Assembly: GCA_029204225.1 (NCBI GenBank)
Contig: CM055107.1
Span: 26,233,482 to 26,297,481, forward strand
Origin: Diphasiastrum complanatum
Taxonomy: Eukaryota > Streptophyta > Lycopodiopsida > Lycopodiales > Lycopodiaceae
DNA length: 64,000 nucleotides
Reading direction: 5' to 3'
A model generated the notes under the pieces. The model was not told the origin of the DNA. It saw only the letters and a program-made list of their open reading frames with translations, and made no database searches. Positions 33,265 to 42,884 of this stretch are shown piece by piece. Position 1 is the stretch's first letter, and the number at the start of each line of letters is the position of its first letter. The position numbers and the translations under genes are program-made.

Positions 33265-33430
33265 ATATTTGTGTGTGAGATTTGTGCCTATGTATGGGGT
33301 AGGAGGATGCACCCATGGTTGCATGGGTGCACCTTCTTCCCATGTACTTTAATAAAAAAATTAAGTAAAATTCTTAGATGCATGCATGGGGAGGGGGATG
33401 TATGCATCCTGCCCCATGCATACACATTAT
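33262..33430. repeat. Dispersed repeat, copy 1, with palindrome
   Basis: Shares 'ggggtaggaggatgcac' and flanking sequence with 42025-42190. The centre TGCACCCATGgttgCATGGGTGCA (33309-33332) is a perfect 10-bp-arm hairpin. A second, looser palindrome follows around 33380-33420. Probably a small MITE. Confidence 0.55.
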
Positions 33431-33536
33431 TCCCCCTCTCCCACTCTCATGATCCTCCTCTCTCTCTCTCTCTCTCTCTTCTTTTTTATTACTCCCCCTC
33501 TCCCTCTCTCACAATTCTCCATCCTGTGACCTGCAG

Positions 33537-33905
33537 TCATGATTTCAACGCCAATCTTCTATGCACATCATAGCGCTCCACAGCCCCACGTGCCAGAATG
33601 AAAGATCCAATAAACAAGGTAATTGTGTCGTTCATGTATGCCTTGGAAACAACATCTGCATCTTGAATACCCAATATTGGAAAAAGCAGAATAGGAAGAA
33701 GAGAGGTGATGGCTATAGGAAGTGCCTCTGTCGCCCACCAAATGCAGATCCATATCAGAATTGCAAGCATTGCAACTGCAATGCGGCTATCTGCACCCTC
33801 TAATTCGGAAGAGTCTATGTCACAAATGCCATCACCAATGTTGCAGACATGGGGCCTAATATAATGACTAATACAAATGCAGCCTTTCCAAGTCAGGCTA
33901 GCGAT
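33537..33905 (-). pseudogene. Tonoplast dicarboxylate transporter (SLC13 family) gene fragment
   Basis: The minus strand reads AAFVLVIILGPMSATLVMAF (about 33900-33830), then after a one-base frame change ADSRIAVAMLAILIWICIWWAT. It continues with EALPIAITSLLPILLFPILG, IQDADVVSKAYMND and TLFIGSFILARGAVE, then RYDVHRRLALK. These are the first two or three membrane segments of plant DASS/SLC13 carriers, which move malate into the vacuole across the tonoplast. Only this N-terminal part is present, it carries a frameshift, and it ends at a stop near 33537. A duplicated exon fragment or dead gene is the best reading. Confidence 0.75.
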
Positions 33906-34930
33906 GGACTTTCTCTTGGTACTTGGAACTATACTAGATCACCCAGGAAGCACAGGTAGGATCAATGTGGACTCTCTATGCAGCGATGGAGACTAGATAG
34001 TAATATGACTGAGGATGATGTTTGAAGTGCACAGAATCTGTACTGGAAGTCATCAGGCAGGTGCGAGAATCTCTTCAGGTCAAACGGCCCTTTCAAATGC
34101 CAAAAATGAGTGTTGGAGGGTTTCGCTGCACCTTCAGGTAGGTAATGGGCTCTCTGGAGATAAAATGCGCCAGAGGTCCATCTTTGGTAGGTTATTTTAT
34201 TAGTGAGCAACCATAGATAGATTGTCTCTCTTCTTCTGCAGGTTATACACCAATTTTCAGCTTGAATAGCCTTCCACGCTGGGCTGGTCGATTGCAAGTC
34301 AGCATGTTCTTCTATTCAAAACAGAGAAGAATTCTCAAGCATGATTCTTTGTTGACATTCTTTTATCATTTCCGTACATTTGCCCCTCCAGTAGCATCAC
34401 ACAATGAGTCACAGAAGCTCCATCAAATAAGTCACAATGATCTTTCTTCTTCTTTATTACTCCCCCTCTCCTTCTCCTCCTCTACACCCATTGGAGATGT
34501 CATAATTCAAGATTATGATCTACATACATATGATTGGGCCTTTTTATGTGGTATTCAACCTTCTCAGAGCATTGCGATCTAGAGTAACACGTATGAAAGC
34601 CTCCTTTAACGTGCACACCTTAGATTGTTTACTCGACGAGTCTACTAGCCCCAACCTTTCAGCCTATGTAGCACTCATAGGAAAGGTTGAATCTAATAAT
34701 AAATAGCGTGTTGTAGGTTTAGACTCGTAGTCACTAAAAGAGGTTAAAACAATCAAAATTTGGATATTCTGATGTGTTGTGTTGCACAAAACGTATGCAT
34801 AATGAGTAATGGATTATGAGTTCCAACTATGCACTACTTTTTTGGAGCTAATAGCAACAAATAGGTGAAGCTAGAATAGACTGTGCCCCAATTGCAATTA
34901 TCATGAACTCCCTCTTCGTATTCCACCTTT
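33906..34930. other. Unassigned spacer
   Basis: No conserved frame is recognised. A possible intron-like GTAGGT...CTGCAG pair (34137 to 34240) is not supported by any known protein. Confidence 0.3.
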
Positions 34931-34934
34931 ACAT

Positions 34935-35153
34935 CAGTGTTCGGGAAACCTTTTTCAGGTTGCCTCCCTCAGAACACCTTAATTTTTAAGAGTTACATGG
35001 CCTTAAATAAGGGATATCTTGATACTTGCCAGTTTTCTATAGCAAAATCTTTGATTTTTGTTGTAAAAAAACCGATCAAATTTTGAACATATCTGTTTTT
35101 TTGAAAAAGATGTCGGTTCCATTCTTTTAGGATGCCGACTTTCCCGAACACTG
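34935..35153 (+). mobile_element. MITE copy 1, CAGTGTTC ends
   Basis: A 219-bp element whose ends are inverted repeats: CAGTGTTCGGGAAA at the left and TTTCCCGAACACTG at the right. It matches, inverted, the element at 35254-35456 along its whole length. The terminal CAGTG is typical of hAT-derived MITEs. No coding capacity. Confidence 0.7.
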
Positions 35154-35253
35154 GTGTAAGTGAGTGAAGGTAGTGTGCATTAAGCATTGGTTGCCATGTC
35201 TTTGTTTTTTTCCCGTAAAGGTGTAATAAGGAGAGGTAGGTGATGATCTAAAG

Positions 35254-35456
35254 CAGTGTTCAGAAAAGTTGGCATCCTTAAAGAACGGAACCAACATCTT
35301 TTTCAAAAAATTGATATGATCAAAATGCAATCGATTTTTTTATGGAAAGAATGAAAGGTTTTGCTTAAGGAAACCGACAAATATCAACATATTCTCGATT
35401 TGAAGCTGGAGAAGGTTTTTTTGAGCGAAAACCTGAAAAAGGTTTTCAGAACCCTG
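35254..35456 (-). mobile_element. MITE copy 2, inverted relative to copy 1
   Basis: A 203-bp element beginning CAGTGTTCAGAAAAG and ending GGTTTTCAGAACCCTG. Aligned as the reverse complement of 34935-35153 it shares long blocks such as 'acctgaaaaaggtt' and 'aacatctttttcaaaaaa'. The pair can fold into a large hairpin with a 100-bp loop. Confidence 0.7.
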
Positions 35457-35559
35457 ACTTACACGCAGTGTTTGAGATACATTTGGGGGCTTTCCTCCAA
35501 CAACTTGTGGTTCATCATATTTTTTCACAAGGATCAATAAACCCTTGATTCAAAAGAGG

Positions 35560-36430
35560 TGAGGTCAAGTTGCTATCCAACGTTCTCCATGTTCCAAATT
35601 TGACCAAGAATATGCTCTTAGTTAGCAGAATCACGGATTCAGGTCGGAGGGTCGAATTTGATACAAACGGCTGCACAATTCTTGACAATTCTTGGAAGGT
35701 TCTAGCCTACGGAAGAAGAAGTGGCTATTTTTATAAATTCAGCCATTGCTACTCTTCTAATAGTCAAGCTTTTCACACAACCACTTCTGAATCAACTGAT
35801 ATGCTGTGGCATTTTAGACTTGGCCATCTTAATTTTAACAGTATTCAACAAAAGTCTGTTCAAGGTCTAGTAAAAGATCTGCCTTCTGTCAGCAAGCCAA
35901 CTTCTTCATGCGAAAGCTGTATTATCAGCAAGCATGCTAGAAGCCCCTTCATTTCAGACTCAGTTCATACATCCAAGGGCTTGCTGTACACAACGACATT
36001 TGTGGCCCGATGCAGATTGCTTTCACAATGGGGAGCTATCTATTTCCTAACCTTCATCGACGACTTCTCTCAAAGGACTGCTACTTACTTTATGAAGAAC
36101 AATCCGAAGCATTTAAGTTCTTCAAGCAGTTCAAGGCGTCTGCAAAAAATCAGACCCAGAGAAAGATCAAGACTTTGTGCACAAATGGAGGGGGAGAGTA
36201 TATCTCCACAGAATTCAAGGAGTTCTACAAGGCCAACGAAATACATCAACAATTTACAACCAACTATTTAGCTCAGTCCAATGGTATAGCTGAATAGAAG
36301 AATAGGACACTCATCGAAAGTGCCAAGAGCATGCTGGCCCTTGCCTCTCTTTCAAAAAAATTCTAGGTAGAAGCTGTTACTATAGCTGCCTACCTGCAAA
36401 ATCGATCCATCACCAAAGCCCTGAATGGCA
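35560..36430 (+). pseudogene. Copia pre-integrase and integrase (element C)
   Basis: The 5'-truncated element starts inside the protease/pre-integrase region (LSNVLHVPNLTKNMLLVSRI, 35570). The zinc-binding block is LWHFRLGHLNFNSIQQKS with SCESCIISKHARSP (35800-35950). The core starts with YFLTFIDDFSQR (36040-36075), then TLCTNGGGEYISTEF (about 36170-36215; the second Asp of the usual TD is Asn) and SNGIAE near 36280. Stops at 36295 and 36364 are TAG where related copies have coding triplets. There is no Gag and no 5' LTR. Confidence 0.88.
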
Positions 36431-36446
36431 AGACACCTTATGAGGT

Positions 36447-37030
36447 GTGGACATGATCAAAACCATCACTCAAAAATATTCGAGTGTTTGGATGCATGCT
36501 TTCGCTCAGATTTCTGAAGATCTAAGAAGAAAGCTGGATGATAAGAGCAGGAAAATGATTTTCATCGGCTATTCCCCAGACCACAAGGCATACAAGCTCT
36601 ACAATTTGGATACCGAGAAGGCACTCACTAGTAGAGATGTCATGTTTGTGGAAAACCAATTCATCGACCACAAGGGAAAAGCTACTGATAAATCCGACCC
36701 AAGGATCGAGCAACCAAATTCTGATCCAGGGATTCAATTGCAGAATATTGACACTGACACTGACTCAGACAATGAGTCAGAACCTCAACAAGTCAACTCA
36801 CATCAGAGGATTGAAGTTCAACCCAGAAGGTCGAAGAAGTCCAAACAGCCTCCATCCAAATTTATGGATGATCCGGCTTGCTACTTTGTGCAAGAACCAA
36901 CCACCGTTTCTGAGGCTCTATCTAATCCTGATGTTGACCAGTGGAAAGCAACGATGGACACTGAATTCAATTATTCGATGGAGAATCAAACATGGACAGT
37001 CACTGAGCTGCCAAAGGACCTTTCAGAAAT
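36447..37030 (+). pseudogene. Copia integrase C-terminus to start of RT (element C)
   Basis: The frame carries LRRKLDDKSRKMIFIGYSPD and HKAYKLYNLDTEKALTSRDV (FIGY motif of copia integrase). A linker rich in Asp and Ser follows, with QRIEVQPRRSKKSKQPP, then the beginning of RT (WKATMDTEFNYSMENQTWTV then TELPKD). It is interrupted at about 37031 by an inserted sequence. Confidence 0.85.
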
Positions 37031-37527
37031 TGTGAACTCCTGCAACTTTGTCGTGAAGGTGACGAAGCGAAGGGCGAACATACCCCGAAGACCGAAAAAA
37101 AAGGTATTCAAGATTCGCCCCGACGACCAGATGATGAAACACTCCAAAAGAAGACACAAAATGAAAGAGAACAATTCGCGCTGCCAACTAGCAACTCGAC
37201 GAGCGTGGTGTATTGTACTTCACGCTCAGTTGAAAGAGACAACAATAACAGAGAATAACTAACTAGTTGATTAGCATTAAGTTGTGCTGTAATTCTCTGA
37301 TTAACTATCTTGTAAACTCCACACAGTGGAGATAAATACGCATTTTTGATCAACTCGAAAAAGGGGGACGATGTAGACACCCAAAAAAAAAACAGAAAAT
37401 ACAATTGTTTTCTTCTCCATCTCATCGTTCACGTCGTCTTCTCGATTGATTCTGTCATGATCTGTGATCTGTAGTTGCTTGCGTAGAATCTTGAAAACAA
37501 AACATAAACAAATCCAAATCCGCAACA
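37031..37527. mobile_element. LTR-like insertion inside element C
   Basis: The RT frame stops at TELPKDLSEI and resumes at SKPIPCKWIFKAKYDAEG near 37530. The 497 bp between begin TGTGAACTCC and end CGCAACA (TG...CA ends as in LTRs). They contain a possible promoter (gataaatac near 37331) and an internal AAAAAGGGGGACGATG tract. A clear target duplication is not visible. A solo LTR or a piece of another element is likely. Confidence 0.5.
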
Positions 37528-38972
37528 GGATCGAAACCCAATTCCATGCAAATGGATATTCAAGGCGAAGTACGATGCTGAAGGTAGGCTAAATCATTAC
37601 AAGACCAAGCAAGGCTTTTCCCAGATTTCAGATCTGAATTATTCAGAAACCTTTAGCCCAATTGTCAAACATGCTTCGACTGCCTACTCTTCTCCTTTGT
37701 AGTCGCAGTAGATCTTGAAGTCCACCAGATGGATGTCCAGACCACTTTCCTCAATGGAACCATCAAAGAGGAAATCTATATGACGCACCTAGAGGGATAT
37801 GAACTCAACGACAAGCAACAACACCTTGTATGCAAAATTCACAAGTCGCTCTACGAGCTGAAACAGTCACCCACAACCTGATTCCAGAAGATGAATGCAT
37901 TTATGATAGATAATGGTTTTATTCCAAACTCGGCAGACTCAAATGTCTACTTCAAGTCTGTATCAAATTACTTCATCATGATCACTCTCTATGTAGATGA
38001 TACACTCTTATTCAGTAACAATCTGAATCTGATGAAACATACAAAATGCATGCTGGCCCAGGAAAATACCAGATGACTGACATGGATCCAGCCCACTACT
38101 GTCTCAGAATCCAAATCCAACGAGATCGACCCAACAGACTGATTTTCATCAGTCAGCAATGATATCTCAACAACGTGCTGAAAAAGTATAGAATGGCGAA
38201 CTACAAACCAAGTCACTTTCCACTCGACCCTAGACTAAAGTTATCAAAGGAACAGTCTCCTCAAACTGAGGTAGAAAAGGAGGAAATGAAGTGCTACACG
38301 TTTCAATCCATCATCGGCTCACTGATGTACGCAATGATTTGCACGTGACCAGACCTTGCATATTCGATCAGTACACTTAGCCAGTTCCTATCAAATCCAA
38401 ACTTAACTCATTAGAAAGCACTAACAAAGGTCATGAAGTACATCCAAGCAACGAAAACTCTCAGCATCTGCTACGGAGGCAACCAAACTTCCAACATCCT
38501 TGAAGCTTACACAGATGCGGATTGGGCAGGAGATGTCGATACCAGAAAATCCACTTCTGGTTTGTATTTTTATACAACCAAGGCCCAATCTCATGGAACA
38601 GCCAGAAGCAAACCTCAGTTGCCTTATCATCAACAGAATCCGAATACATAGCTACGACAAATGCAATCAAAGAGGCGATCTGGCTAAGGCAACTGCTTGC
38701 AGACATCAACCTTGCACAAACACTTCCTACAACAATCTATTGTGACAATCAAAGCACAATAGCGTCATATCTCAATCCGAGATTTCACTCTCGAAGCAAA
38801 CATATCAAAATTAGATATCATTACCTTAGAGAGAAAGTGCATAGCAAGGAAGTAGCATTGGATTTTTGCAACTACATGGCAGCAAATTACTTCACAAAGG
38901 CTCTATCAAAGGAGCAACATCTCAGATTTAACGACATGTTAAATCTGAAGATCAAGATTTTTCAGGATCCAC
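37528..38972 (+). pseudogene. Copia reverse transcriptase and RNase H (element C)
   Basis: RT resumes with CKWIFKAKYDAEGRLNHYKT (37540-37600). It runs through several frames to MITLYVDDTLLFSNN (37978-38020), where the YVDD active site is intact. RNase H follows with LEAYTDADWAGDVDTRKSTS (38501-38560), SVALSSTESEYIATTNAIKE (38609-38672), IYCDNQSTIA (38739-38766) and NYFTKALSKEQHLRF (38884-38930). The last corresponds to the ADIFTKAL end of Pol. Frameshifts at about 37660, 37890 and 38560 inactivate it. Confidence 0.87.
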
Positions 38973-38984
38973 ATTAAGGGGGAG
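38973..38984 (+). promoter_or_regulatory. Polypurine tract of element C
   Basis: ATTAAGGGGGAG directly before the TG of the 3' LTR, identical in its core to the tract of element B. Confidence 0.8.
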
Positions 38985-39757
38985 TGTTAGATTTAACAAA
39001 TCATTCAAGTAATGAGCATCTTGAAAATCCGAAGGCTGACTACATGTTTCAGACCTTCGCATTTTTTTCCTTTGAGATTTTTTGTGCCTTAATTGTTTTT
39101 AAGACACCTTCGCATTTTTCGCACCTTCGCAAAAAATGCGCACAATGGCCAGAATGCCTTAGAATCCATTTCAGGCCCACCTTTGTCTTTTTTTGCATTT
39201 TTCTGCCTTTGCTCTAGAGGCACCTTCGGAATTTTTGCACCTTCGGGATTTACATACTTTCAGTCTAAGGGCACCTTCGGGTTTTTCAATAGTGGCAGAC
39301 CGACGTCGCCAACTTATCATCAACCCTAAAAATAGCTAGACAACCAAATATTCCAAGGGCGGTTACCAACTTTGTACATATACAAAGACTGGCGTAAATA
39401 GCATTCAATGCTCGTAAGATATTTTTGAAGACACTTATAAATATATACTAGCTGAATCAAGTTATGTAAGAGTTAATCAAAGTGTTAAGTTTTATCATTA
39501 TCAGAGTTATCTGTAGCCAGTGTTATCACGCTCAACAAGTTGAAGTTATTACTTCAAGCCATTCATTGTACTCAGTGTTGATATTAATCAGAGTGTAATT
39601 TTTGTCTTACTACTGTATTATTCATTTGCGCAATTTTGTATGAATCATTCTTCTTGAATACTTTTGTTGCTAGCTGTTGCGTTTCCGTTCCTACAAGCCT
39701 ACTCTCAAAGCTTCGAGCTTCCACGACAACTCTTACCTAAAAATCCTCGACGTCACA
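38985..39757 (+). mobile_element. 3' LTR of copia element C
   Basis: The 773-bp LTR runs from TGTTAGATTTAACA to CGACGTCACA. Its last 300 bp align with the LTR at 262-1078. A promoter-like TATAAATATATAC lies near 39435-39447. The interior 39050-39300 is rich in 'cacctgc/caccttcg..tttt' repeats, unlike the LTR of element A, so the U3 regions have diverged. Confidence 0.85.
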
Positions 39758-39777
39758 TTTTTTTTTTACATGTACGC

Positions 39778-39822
39778 GTGCACACACACACACACACGCG
39801 CGCGCACGCGCGCCCGTGCGCC
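39778..39822. repeat. (CA)n(CG)n microsatellite
   Basis: Alternating purine-pyrimidine run of CA then CG units directly after the LTR. Such sequence favours Z-DNA. Confidence 0.9.
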
Positions 39823-40119
39823 AAAAGCACCCTCCCTCTAAATTAACCCTGCACCCTGAAACATCCCTGCCCTCTACAAACCCTAACCCCATCCCTAAAC
39901 TTTGACTCCTAAGCCAAACTTTTAAATTATAGATGTTAACTGTAAATTCCTAACCAAACATTCTGCTTCGATTGTACATATGTATTTGCCTATGGGGCTT
40001 TATGGAATGAGCTGAATACGAAATTCCTTCCATAGTTTGCCTTTGACCAAATATTGAAGCATTTGAACCTTTCACTCTCTAAACAAAAATTGGCCTATAT
40101 GAGACAATCCAATCTAGGG
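39823..40119. other. Unassigned spacer
   Basis: Contains scattered 'aaccctaa' motifs near 39880 but no gene. Confidence 0.35.
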
Positions 40120-41450
40120 CTTTGTTAGTACGTACTGGAGGAAGTGTAGATGAGTCTGTGCGTAGCGATTAGGCACAGTAAATGGACTACTTTTCAACAC
40201 AAAAAAGGAAGGAACTCCATTAGGGCACAATAAAGGGACTACTTTTCGGCATTCACGAGAAGTGGTCCAGTGTCGTCGAACGAAGTCCATTTTACCTGCC
40301 ATCTGTTCCGTACTGTGCTGCACGTCGAGACGAACTCGCAGCACCAAACCAGGTTTCAAACAGTTCAATACTCACTGAGAAACATGCGTCCGAGCCAAAA
40401 ACCCTGAAAGTAGTATAGGGAAGTTAGGCATGTCGGACCAGAAACTGGTCAAATCTGGTCGAATTCCCTTGGAACTTCAAATAGAAGGTGGCTACAAGTT
40501 CGTGTGCTCGACACAAATCCACTGGACCAGCTGCAGCTTGATTTTGACGTCGTTTGCTTGAAAAACATCCTTCGTGTCAGAAGAAACGCCATTAAGGTAC
40601 AATGAATGTACTACTTTTTGGCATTCACGAGAAGCGGTTCAGTGTCGCCGAATGGACTTCGTTTTGCCTGCCGTCTATTCTATAATGTACTGCACGTCGA
40701 GACGAACCCGAAGCACCAAACCATGTTGCATACGGTTCAATTTTCATTGAGAAACGTGTGCCCGAGCCAGAAACCCTGAAAGTAGTACAGAGAAGTTAGG
40801 CCTGTTGGACCATAAAATGGTCGGATCCAGTCGAATGTCCCCAAAACTTTGGACGGAAGGTGGCTACAAGTTCGTGTGCTCGACACAAATCCATTGAACC
40901 AGTTGCAACTTGCCATTAGGGCACAATGAATGGACTACTTTTTGGCATTCCCTAGAAGTGGTCTAGTGTCGCCGAACGGAGTCTGTTTTGCCTGTCGTCT
41001 ATTCCAAATTGTGTTGCACGTCGAGACGAATCTGAAGCAACAAACCAAATTCTAAACGGTTCAATACTCACTGAGAAACGTGCACCCGAGCCAGATACCT
41101 TAAAAGTAGTACAAGAAAATTGGGCATGTCGGATCAGAAACTGGTCGGATCCGGTCGAATGCCCACAGAACTTCGGACGGAAGGTGTCTACAAGTTTGTG
41201 TGCTCAACACAAATCCATTGGACCAGTTGCAGCTCGATTCCAACATCATTTGCTTGAAAATGCCCTTCGTGTCGGAAGGAACGCCATTAGGGCACAATGA
41301 ACGTACTAATTGTTGGCATTTCTGTGAAGTGGTCCAGTATCGTCGAACAGAGTCCGTTTTGCCTGTCATCTGTTCCATACTGTGCTGCACGTCGGGACAA
41401 ACCCGTAGCACCAAAAAATAAACTTTTGTCCAAGCCAGGAACCCTAAAAA
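40120..41450. repeat. 372-bp tandem satellite, four copies
   Basis: The landmark 'attcacgagaagtggtccag' and its variants recur at 40251, 40623, 40947 and 41318, with spacings of 372, 324 and 371 bp. Each copy also repeats 'ctgcacgtcgagacgaac', 'ggtggctacaagttcgtgtg' and 'cgccattagggcacaatga'. Copy 2 carries a deletion of about 48 bp. Copies differ at roughly one base in ten. No conserved protein is encoded. Confidence 0.9.
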
Positions 41451-41714
41451 TAGTCTAGGGAATTGTAAAGATATCGAGTTTTGGAGAAATCAATGCATGC
41501 ACATGCACGTGCACACTCATATAAACACACACACAAACACACAAATCTGCACACACAACATACAAGAAATAGCGTTAGGATTTATGAGAGGGGGGTAAAG
41601 GTTTACAAGGGGGCTAACATTTTAAGAACACAATTTAGGATTTAAGAGAGAGGGGGTGGGAGTAAGGATTTAATAGAGGGGTTTAAGGTTTATGGTTAAT
41701 GCCTAATGCCTAAT

Positions 41715-41742
41715 GGCTAAACCCTAAACCCTAACCCTATTG
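41715..41742. repeat. Short telomere-like repeat
   Basis: TAAACCCTAAACCCTAACCCTA contains three adjacent copies of the plant telomere unit CCCTAAA, one shortened. An interstitial relic is far more likely than a chromosome end, because unrelated sequence continues on both sides. Confidence 0.75.
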
Positions 41743-41913
41743 ATCAATTACTGGTTAAAGCACACACACAGAATTTCCAACTCATCAAGCTAGGGCTTTG
41801 TTGAACTCAGAGTTATTCTTTGTTGCCTTTGACCTCCAGCTGCCTGTTTGACGAGCTTACCCACTAGTATATATCTATATAGTATAAAACTATTTGTGTG
41901 ACCTTGTGTGTGT

Positions 41914-41941
41914 GCCGACAAAAATGTCATGCTTTGTCGGC
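41914..41941. repeat. Hairpin with 9-bp perfect arms
   Basis: GCCGACAAA and TTTGTCGGC are separated by ten bases and flanked by TG and CA repeats that extend the possible pairing. Confidence 0.65.
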
Positions 41942-42024
41942 ATAAAATGTCACACACACACATAAGGAAAAAGCTAAATAAAGCTAAAAACTGAATATGT
42001 TTGAGGATTATTTTGTTATGATTT

Positions 42025-42190
42025 TATTTGTGTGTGACATTTATGCCTATGCATGGGGTAGGAGGATGCACTTATGGCGGTATGGGTGCATCTTCCCACA
42101 TGAATATTGTTTAGTTCAAAATTGTAGAATGGAATCTTTTATGCATGGAGTATGATGCATGCATAGTATACATCCATTTCGTAAAGCCCC
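42025..42190. repeat. Dispersed repeat, copy 2
   Basis: Matches 33262-33430 through 'tttgtgtgtga.atttgcc', 'ggggtaggaggatgcac' and a later 'atgcatgca' palindrome. The central hairpin is less perfect here (cttatggcggtatgggtgca). Confidence 0.55.
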
Positions 42191-42390
42191 CGAAAACTTT
42201 CATGGTAAAAGGTGTTAAACAAAAGGGTAATTATATACTTTCATGGTGAAAGGTATTAAACAAAAGGGACTTTCATTATCAAAGATTTCACTAAATTTGA
42301 AGGGCACTCTAAAGATTTTTTAGCAGGCCTGCTCACTACTCTCCTCTCTTTCTTTCCTTCTGTCACTCCTACTCCCCCCATATGGCACAC

Positions 42391-42554
<164 letters not shown>

Positions 42555-42639
42555 GCACGCAGGGAGACCGCGTCGGGAGGGCGTAGCAAGGGCGTAGAGA
42601 GGGTAAAGGGCGGGGGCGTGGGGAGGGTGCACGGAGGGG

Positions 42640-42641
42640 AC

Positions 42642-42681
<40 letters not shown>

Positions 42682-42770
42682 GCCACACACGCCCTCGCAT
42701 GCACACACACACACACACACCATTGGCCGCCTCTCTCTCTCTCTCTACACACACACACACGCCCTCGCAT

Positions 42771-42809
<39 letters not shown>

Positions 42810-42843
42810 ATTGGCCGCCTGTCATCGACGGGCACACTTTGTT

Positions 42844-42884
<41 letters not shown>
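42640..42884. repeat. Duplicated CT/CA block and (GT)n tract
   Basis: A block of CT units, 'cacgccctcgcatgcacacac' and 'accattggccgcct' is present twice (42640-42735 and 42736-42823). A GT tract follows at 42848-42881. Confidence 0.85.

Noticed and set aside
33962-34297. Possible further exon of the transporter gene on the minus strand
   Set aside because: The sequence does not resemble any part of the carrier family, and the frame lacks membrane segments.
40114-41421. Frames of 70-105 residues recurring in the 40-41 kb repeats
   Set aside because: They repeat only because the DNA repeats. Each copy has a different frame length, and no protein family is recognisable.
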